Shown: one piece after another, positions 56,651-64,000 of the stretch
How the letters are laid out: each line of letters opens with the position of its first letter
Numbering within the stretch: position 1 is the first letter of the stretch
Assembly: GCF_050624435.1 (NCBI RefSeq)
Contig: NC_134538.1
Location: 117,822,437 to 117,886,436, forward strand
Length of the DNA: 64,000 bases
DNA from: Tenrec ecaudatus
Lineage: Eukaryota > Chordata > Mammalia > Afrosoricida > Tenrecidae
Direction: 5' to 3'
The notes under the pieces: model-generated
Database searches by the model: none
What the model was told of the DNA's origin: nothing
Seen by the model: only the letters and a program-made list of their open reading frames with translations
Position numbers and translations under genes: made by a program

Positions 56651-57834
56651 TAGAAGGAATTTTTTAAAATCATTTTATTGGGGGCACTTACAGCTCTTAT
56701 CACAATACATGCATATATCCATTGTGTCAAGCACATTTGTACATATGTTGCCATCATCCTTTTCTTTTTTTTTGTAACATTTAATTAGGGACTCATACAA
56801 CTCTTATCACAATCCATGCATATACATATATCAATTGTATAAAGCACATCTGTACATTCTTTGCCCTAATCATTTTCAAAGCATTTTGCTCTCCACTTAA
56901 GCCCTTTGCATCAAGTCCTCTTTTTCCCCTTCCTCCCCGCTGACCCCTCCCTCATGAGCCCTTGATAATTTATAAATTATTATTTTGTCATATCTTGCAC
57001 TATCCGGCATCTTCCTTCAACCCCTTTTCTGCTGTCTGACCCCCAGGGAGGAGGTCACATGTAGATCCATGTAATCAGTTCCCCCTTTCCAACCCCCTCA
57101 CTCTCTACCCTCCCAGTATCACCCCTCACACCCCTGGTCCTGAAGGTATCATCCACCCTGGATTCCCTGTGCCTCCAGCTCCTATCTGCACCAGTGTACA
57201 ACCTCTGCTCTATCCAGACTTGCAAGGTAGAATTCGGATCATGATAGTGGGGCAGGTGGGGGGTGGGGGGAGGAAGCACTCAGGAACTGGACGAAAGCTC
57301 TATTCTTCATTGGTGCTATGTCACACCCTGACTGACTCATCTCCTCCTCTAGACCCCTCTGGGAGGGGATCTCCATTGGCCAACAAATGGGCTTTGGGTC
57401 TCCACTCTGCACTTCCCCCTTCATTCACTATGGTAAGATTTTTTTTTATGATGATGCTTATACCTGATCCCTTCGACACCTCGTGATCGCACAGGATGGT
57501 GTGCTTCCTCCATGTGGGCTTTGTTGCTTCTGAACTAGATGGCCGCTTGTTCACCTTCAAGCCTTTAAGACCCAAGACACTATCTCTTTTGATAGCCAGG
57601 CACCATCAGCTTTCTTAGCCACATTTGCTTATGCACCCATTTGTCCTCAGTGATTGTATCATGGAGGTGTGCACCCAATGATATGATTTTTAGTTCTTTG
57701 ATGCCTGATAACTGATCCCTTCGGAACCACTTGATCACACAGGCTGGTGTGTTCTTCCATGTGGGTTTTGTTGCTTCTGAGCTAGATGGCCGCTTGTTTA
57801 TCTTCAAGCCTTTAAGACCCTAGAAGGCATTTTT
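56651..57834 (-). mobile_element. LINE insertion with a hybrid 3' tail and target duplication
   Basis: The insertion is bounded by a 13-of-14 match: TAGAAGGAATTTTT (56651-56664) and TAGAAGGCATTTTT (57821-57834). Inside, 56665-56763 is the last 100 bp of subfamily A and 56764-57820 is a subfamily B copy with its own T-run. On the element strand, B is followed by an A-rich stretch and then by an A-type end. Near the 5' side two partial copies of a 247-bp unit lie in tandem, with CAAGCCTTTAAGACCC at 57558-57573 and 57805-57820. Short frames here contain KRPSSSEATKPTW twice because of the duplication. No ORF2 is present. Confidence 0.85.
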
Positions 57835-58594
57835 AAAATGAAAGTCGTCCTACAAATCATAATTGAATGTATACTGAATTAAACGAAATATTTCTGCTTT
57901 CCGAAAATGAAAATATAAGTTAAAGTTACTGTGTGAATTCACACAGCTAATTCAAATCATGAAATTGTATTCCCATTCATTAATGAAATTATACTATAGT
58001 TCTCAACCTTCATCTTTCTATATTTGAAAAGCTTTATGCACATATTTCAAATATGAACTTGACTTAAAATTCACTCTAGGGCATATTTTTTATTGAAACA
58101 TAAATAAAAATTGAGCCCATGTCATCTGTGGATGAAACATAATTTTATATTTAAATAATAATTTATGACTCAGTAAACTATTTTTCTTAAGCCTTTTAAA
58201 ATGCATTTCTTTTCAGCTTCAATATTGAGATATGTTGATGCACATATCTTATATTTTAGTTTATTATGTAAATATTTTAAATACAATATTGAATCCTGCA
58301 GTGAATTCTAGGTAATATGAAATACATTTTATTCTGTTAAGAATAAAGAAATATTTTTCGACATTTGTAAAACTTTGGTAATTGTCATTAATCATCCTAA
58401 CTCCAAAATATCAATATATAACAGAAAACTGGTTATATTTCATTTAGAACTATGCTCATTATTAAGTTAAATGTAGTAGACTGTAATATATATTGAACTC
58501 TACATATGTTATAATAATAATTGTCAACTGTTGCTTTTTTGTGCAAATGGATAAGTATTTCCACTTAAAATGTTATTATATTCTATTATCATAA
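57835..58594. other. AT-rich unassigned sequence
   Basis: No gene or repeat recognised. Confidence 0.6.
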
Positions 58595-58595
58595 T

Positions 58596-58806
58596 TGGGA
58601 GCCCTGTGTGTGCGGTGCTTATACATTGGGCTGTTAATTGCAAGTTCAGCAGTTTGAACCCACCTACCACTCTGTGAGAAAATGACAGGGCTTTCTACTC
58701 CCTAGGTAAGAGTTACAGTCTTAGAAACCCACAAGAGCAATTCTGCCCTGTTCTAGAGGGTCGCTTTCAGTCAGCACTGACTCAGTAACAGTGAGTTGGG
58801 GTTTTT
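58596..58806 (+). mobile_element. AfroSINE, sense, full length
   Basis: GGGAGCCCTGTGTGTGCGGT, then TTATACATTGGGCTGTTAAT, CAGCAGTTTGAACCCACC, AAGAGTTACAGTCTTAGAAA and AGGGTCGCTTTCAGTCAGCA. It ends GTGAGTTGGGGTTTTTT. One of the best-preserved copies here. Confidence 0.85.
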
Positions 58807-60456
58807 TATAGTAATTTTGGAGTCCCTACTGGACATGGTGTGGAAAAGACATGTGTCCTTGCTCTGGCGCACATGGCTGCAACTACAGAAACAGAACAGA
58901 CGGTTTTGCTTTTACAGACAGTTTCCCTCGTTTTTCAGAGTACAGTTTAGGAAAACATGGAGTTTTTAATATATTATCATTTAGAAATCCATTATCTCAT
59001 GTCTTATTGAAGAGAAAAGCTGCTTACATGTTCTGTGCCACCAAATACGTTTTATTAAAATTGAATACTCTTTTAGAATTAAACAGTCTCAACTAAATGA
59101 TACTTTCTCATTTGTGGTTTATCAATGTCTTCTTAACAGCTAGGCGCTCTAAAGTCTTTTATACATATTATTTTCACAGTGAAATTAATCCAAGTTACTT
59201 TAAATAGTGATGTATTTTCATAGATGTATTAGTCATAACTATTCAATATAAGATACCCGCCATCTGGTTAGATGACCTAATACCAGTTTCAAAGAATGTA
59301 ATTAGTTTGACCTTTCACATTTTATGCTACAAACAAAGTTCGAGTTGAAATTTCACCAGCACAATGGTTCTTTGATTGATCTGAATTAGAGCTTCAGAAT
59401 GAGAATTCATACCATTAATTTAATAAATGCTAGAAAATTACCTAATGTCTTACATTTTTTAAGAACAAAATTTTTCTATGGTCTCTGCCCTTTAAGCCAT
59501 CCCTTCTGAAAACAGAAGCAAAATATATATACTGCTTAGACTTTGTAGCACAAAAATATATCAGATTACTAAAACTCTTAGTAGTCTCAAAAATCTAATT
59601 GTACAGTCCTTAATGTCTAAGTCAATATGAAGACTTACTTAGCACTGGAGAAAAAGGCCGGTTACCGCTTGCTAGGTATTTTTCTCTCCCTCTTTGGTTT
59701 TCTGCCGCTACCCTGGCGAGGCTCATGAATTGAGGTAGGATTTGAGGAAACACAGAACTCTTGCTCTCAAGGTGCTTACAATTCAGCTAAATCCAGATGA
59801 CAGGGGGAACCATGGAAACAAATGAGATCATGCAGGGCCTCAGTGGGCCACTGAGATTTACAGTTTACAAACGTTGAGATGCATAAGAAAGAGGACTGGG
59901 GCAAGAATTAGAAGAGCGCCTTTAGGACTCTCTTGAGTGTGCTAGTGCAGGCAGTCTCTTAAAGGGGCCTGTTACTCAAAGAACTTTATTTCTTTTCCAT
60001 CTACGGATTGCAAAAAAGTATGCATGTATCTGTTTTCTTCAAAATAGCATAGCAAAACTATTCTCTACAGTTCGTGCTAGCTTATTTAAGTGAAAATTTA
60101 TACTGACAAGCACACAGGTCTTAAAAACAGGCAAATACATCACTGACTGACTGTATAAAACTGATCATTTCCATATAATGTCAGAGACCTTTCTCTACTC
60201 TCAGATTGTCATTCCCAAACGATTGAAAATATGCTTGCATAGATTCATCTATAGAATAAAGTCAAATAAGTCAAGCAATTTCATAAATGGAGACATCAAC
60301 TTTCAGATGGTAAATAGTGTAATCTAATGAAGGTGAAGCAGGTAATGTGTGGGAACAGAAACCAAGTGACTCAGGAAAGAAGTAATGTTGAACTTCAGGT
60401 CTCCTGATCTGTGATCAAAGAATATGAAACAAACAAATCCAAATAGGAGCTTTAGC
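58807..60456. other. Mostly unassigned; weak L2-like scrap at about 59735-59830
   Basis: CTTGCTCTCAAGGTGCTTAC at 59760 recalls the L2 3' region, but the match is short. Nothing else is recognised. Confidence 0.4.
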
Positions 60457-61865
60457 TGTTGTTGGCTGCCACCGATTCAGTTACAACTCAAAACAACCCT
60501 ACGTCCAACAGGGTCCCACGTGATCCTCACAACTGTTCTCATGTTTGAGTTCACTACTGCAGCCACTGTGCCAACACATCTTTTGAAAGTCTCCCTCTAA
60601 CAAAAAAATGATGTGTCTCTACTTTATCAAGTGTAAGGTTTTTCTCCAGGAACTTGCTTCATTTATCCTGACAATATGTCCAAAATACATTAGATAGCAT
60701 CTTCTCATCCGTGCCTCTAAGGAACATTCTGGATACACTTCTTCCAAGGCAGAGAGGTTTGTCCTTTTGGCAGACCATGGAACTTTCAATATTCTTTGCC
60801 GGAATCATCATTGAAACACATCGATTCTTTTTTTGGTTTTCCTTATTCAAGGGCCAACTTTCACATCAATATGAATCAATTGAAAATAAATGGCTTTGAT
60901 CAGGTGTACCATAGTCCTAAAAGTAACATCTTGCTTTTTTTTTTAAACACTTTAAAGAAGTCTTGTGAAGCGGATTTACCTAATGCAGTATGTCTTTTGA
61001 TCTTCTGGCGGCTGCTTCCATGAGCATTGATTGTGGATCCAACCTAGATGGAATCCTTGACAACAGAAATCTTTGACCATTTTTCAGGATGTTAGTGATT
61101 GGTCTAGTGTGAAGATTTGGGCTGTCTTCACATTTGGTTGTAATCCTTACTAAAGACTGCAACCCTTGAGCCTCACCAGCAAGTGCTTCAAGGTCTCCTC
61201 ACGTTCAGCAAACAAGGTGGTGCATCTGCATGTTTTGTTTTGATTAGCTTTCCTCCAATCCTGATGACAACATATTCTTCTTCATATACTCCAGATTCTC
61301 TAATTATTTTCTCAGAAGAAAAATTAAGCAAGTATAGTGAGAGGATACAACCCTGAAGCACACTTTTTCTTATTTTGAACCATGTAGTATTCCTTAGCTC
61401 TGTTCAAACAAGAGTCTCTTGATCTATGTATAAATTCTGCATGCACCCAAGGAAGTGCCCTGCATTCCAATTCTTCTGATAGCTATCCATAGTTTGTTAT
61501 GATCCACATGGTCAAATATCTTTACCTAATGAATAAAACACAAGTAAACATCTTTTTGGTATTCTGTGTACTTTTAACCCAGATTCATCTCTTATGCTTC
61601 TCCTTTCTGAATCAGGCCTGGGTCTCTGGAAGCTCCCTGTCAATGTACTGCAGATTTTCAGCAAAATCTAACTTGCATGTGATGTCAATCATACTCTCCC
61701 CTAATGTGTGCATTCTGTTGGGTCACTTTCTTTGGAAGGGGCACAAATACAGAGGACTTTCAGTCAGTTGGCCAACTAACTGTCTTCCAGATTTCTTGTG
61801 CTTCAAAGGCTAATTTAAACATTTCAATTGGCACTTCGTTTGGAATTTCAGCTATTGCTATCTAA
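60457..61865 (-). mobile_element. RTE-type LINE (AfroRTE), 5'-truncated, 1.4 kb
   Basis: Starts with TGTTGTTGGCTGCCACCGAT, the reversed 3' terminus. It proceeds through the C-terminal region (CTCTAAGGAACATTCTGGAT, TTTTGGCAGACCATGG) into the reverse transcriptase. Near 61.48-61.53 kb the minus strand keeps a degenerate version of the KAFD-VDHNKLW region, and near 61.75 kb one of the WPTD-K motif. Stops and frameshifts make it non-functional. It is the longest uninterrupted RTE copy here and a good reference for the others. Confidence 0.87.
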
Positions 61866-62084
61866 AAATTTTCATTGGAAAGGAATAACATTATTGAAAT
61901 CTTACACTTTTAAAAACAGAATTCAGTCTTTAGACTGTGTAAGAGATCTTTGAACATCTTTACTAAAGAATTTCCCTTCAATAAACTTATTATCTCTTTA
62001 AATCATTTTTAATTAAATAAATATAAATAAAAACAGAATTCATGAATTTGAGATTCTTAAAACAAGACATAAATACCAGATATA

Positions 62085-62325
62085 TGTTGCTGTTCGATTA
62101 CAGCAAATTGGACCAATTCACAGCAACCCTACCCGCAACAGAAAGAAACGTGTATAGCTTGGTGCCAACATCACAATAGTTGCTATGTTTAAACTATTGC
62201 TGCAACCACCGTGTGACTCCACTTCACTGGAGGTCTTCCTCTTCGAGCTGACCCCTGCGCTGTTGGGCATGATGACTGATCCCTCCTGGCAACATGCCCA
62301 CACCATAGGATATAAAGATTGAGAA
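62085..62325 (-). mobile_element. RTE-type LINE 3' end, antisense
   Basis: GCTGTTCGATTACAGCAAAT, then CAATTCACAGCAACCCTACC, TTGCTGCAACCACCGTGTGA and GAGGTCTTCCTCTTCGAGCT: the last 240 bp of RTE, separated from the previous copy by about 220 bp of AT-rich DNA. Confidence 0.7.
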
Positions 62326-62753
62326 AAATTCTTATTTCTAACTTTAATCAAACGGTGTTAAGTTTTATTTATATATTTATATTTTTCGGGGAAATTCATA
62401 CAATTATTCAGTTGTGAATTATTACCTAGACTATACTTCTTTCTCTTTATTGGTTCTTCTATACAGTATGTGAAGTATATGTCTTAATTTCTTTCATTTC
62501 CCTTCCTCTATCCATTAAACATTAAGTAATTTTGAATGGTGATTAAATTTCATCAACCTTTATTTTTCCTAATTCAAATAAAATTTCCATCTTTATCCTC
62601 ATATCTAAGTTAAGGAAGCAAAGAGAGCAACTTACAAATATATCTTAACCAAATACATTTTTTAAATGGAAGCAGGCTTTAAATAGAACACATGTTTTCA
62701 ACTCGTTTGTTGTTTACTATCATCCATAAACCTGGCAAAAATAAATTGGATAT
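62326..62753. other. AT-rich unassigned sequence
   Basis: No gene or repeat recognised. Confidence 0.55.
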
Positions 62754-63326
62754 GAAAACTCATATTACATGAGGGCTGGAGGCACAGGGAATCTAGGGTG
62801 GATGATACCTTCAGGACCAAGGGTGTGAGGGGCGATGCTGGGAGAGTAGAGGGTGAGTGGGTTGGAAAGGGGGAACTGATTACAGGGATCCACATGTGAC
62901 CTCCTCCCTGGGAGGGACAGCAGAGAAGGGGGGAAGGGAGACTCCAGATAGAGCAAGATATGACAAAATAACAATGTATAAATTACCAAGGGCACATGAG
63001 GGAGGGGGGAGCAGGGAGGAAGGGGAAAAAAAAGAGGACCTGATGCAAAGGGCTTAAGTGGAGAGCAAATGCTTTGAGAATGATTGGGGCGGGGAATGTA
63101 TGGATGTGCTTTATACAATTGATGTATGTAGATGTATGGATTGTGATAAGAGTTGTATGAGTCCCTAATAAAATGTAAAAAAAGAAAAGAGGAGAAAAAA
63201 ATGATTAGGGCAAAGAATGTACAGATGTGCTTTATACAATTGATATATGTATATGTTTGGACTGTGATAAGAGTTGTATGAGCCCCTAATAAAACATTTT
63301 TTTAAAAAAAGAAAATTCATATTACA
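62754..63326 (+). mobile_element. LINE insertion with a doubled 3' tail and 16-bp target duplication
   Basis: Flanked by GAAAACTCATATTACA (62754-62769) and GAAAATTCATATTACA (63311-63326), a 15-of-16 match. The body is a sense 3' UTR of subfamily B. Its end occurs twice: at about 63076-63178, finishing CCCTAATAAAATG plus an A-rich spacer, and again at about 63200-63310, finishing CCCTAATAAAAC plus a final A-run. Both ends contain GTGCTTTATACAATTGAT and GTGATAAGAGTTGTATGAG. It is 5'-truncated with no coding part. Confidence 0.9.
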
Positions 63327-64000
63327 AAGCAATGATTATTTAAATAAACCTGTTTTTTAATTAAACATTTTTTTAACCTAAGCACTTTAATGTATATCAA
63401 CAAAGAACCTAAAGTATGGTCCTTGTTTTTATACATAGGAAGATAAAATTTAACTTCCAGAAAGATGGAGACTAGGTAAGCAGTTCTGTGGAGATGGAGG
63501 AGTCTGGGGATCAGCAGGCCCAGGGGAGCTCCAGGTCTGATGGTTAATCTCCATAACAGCCTTTGCAATTCCCGAGAACTGCGCCATGGTTTAGGGCTAT
63601 CCCAGCCTATACCGCCACATCATTGCCGACCCAGCTGCAACCAACACACATTGGTCATCCACCCAAAGTAGCTTTTGAAGCAGCATCTTGAACCCCATGT
63701 TGCTGCCTGCATCTTGTGGTTTTCCCTGCCATACCTAGGACCGCCCACAGGCCTCTCAGAACCTTTCCTGCCACACCCGGAGCCCTTACCCCATCTGCAA
63801 GAGCCTTTCTGTGCTGCACTCACAACCCTTTTTCCATCCACCAGTCCCGTCCCCCCCCCAACTGCTGTGCTTAGCCCACTTCAGCCCTCCACATGTGACT
63901 TCATCCCCAAGCCTGCTGTCCATGTGTGGGTCTCCCCCAACCCATGCCTCTGGTAGCCCCCTGCTGGCTTCTTGGCCTCCCACTGACCACAATCACTGAG
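63327..64000. other. Unassigned; GC-rich, C-rich right edge
   Basis: After about 63.48 kb the composition shifts to GC-rich, with a C-run at 63851-63858 and overlapping proline-rich open frames (for example 63675-63956, +). No protein family is recognisable. The block runs off the end of the window, so it may be the edge of a larger element or a local GC-rich region. Confidence 0.35.

Noticed and set aside
63675-63956. Proline-rich 93-codon frame as an exon
   Set aside because: It arises from C-rich DNA with open frames on both strands; no splice sites or family match support it.

Overview
The window looks like ordinary, gene-poor mammalian nuclear DNA. It is AT-rich with no dense coding and many interspersed repeats of different ages. 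The repeats point to an afrotherian. AfroSINEs occur throughout, as do 5'-truncated copies of the RTE-type LINE (AfroRTE) whose 3' end AfroSINEs resemble. An afrotherian background plus a SPIN-like hAT MITE at 30.7 kb (SPIN is known from tenrec but was not reported from elephant) makes a tenrec such as Echinops the best guess. The species call is inference; 'afrotherian' is much firmer than 'tenrec'.

I find no intact protein-coding gene, no convincing exon and no functional RNA gene. Every open frame is short and is either repeat-derived, part of a pseudogene, or chance. The one recognisable gene-derived sequence is a processed pseudogene of AMD1 (S-adenosylmethionine decarboxylase) on the minus strand, with coding homology at 16.21-18.04 kb. 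It is frameshifted, has lost the self-cleavage site and catalytic Cys82, and is split by about 860 bp of GC-rich sequence that I cannot identify.

Layout. 0-10 kb: one LINE 3'-end fragment, clustered AfroSINE and RTE fragments, two old MIRs and a hAT relic. 10-13 kb: an old LINE-like repeat interrupted by a solo LTR. 14-19 kb: the AMD1 retrocopy. 19-25 kb: mostly unique AT-rich DNA. 25-30 kb: a long TC microsatellite, an L1 3' end cut by an RTE copy, a medium-length repeat ('family R') that carries a small TA-flanked MITE, and several AfroSINEs. 30-33 kb: the SPIN MITE and a second solo LTR with a perfect 4-bp target duplication. 34.5-37.4 kb: a run of AfroSINEs. 40-49 kb: RTE tails, a MIR, another LINE 3' end and a second copy of family R. 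50-54 kb: unique AT-rich DNA. 54.5-63.3 kb: the most LINE-dense part, with two long RTE copies and two LINE insertions that each carry an unusual doubled or hybrid 3' tail inside a single target-site duplication.

Nothing resembles an operon, CRISPR array, phage or other microbial system. The more interesting observations concern retroposition: hybrid 3' tails that moved as one unit, an internal filled-site/empty-site comparison for a MITE, and a horizontally transferred transposon family. All repeat and gene names come from recognising the sequence by eye, not from a search, and boundaries are approximate unless a target-site duplication fixes them.
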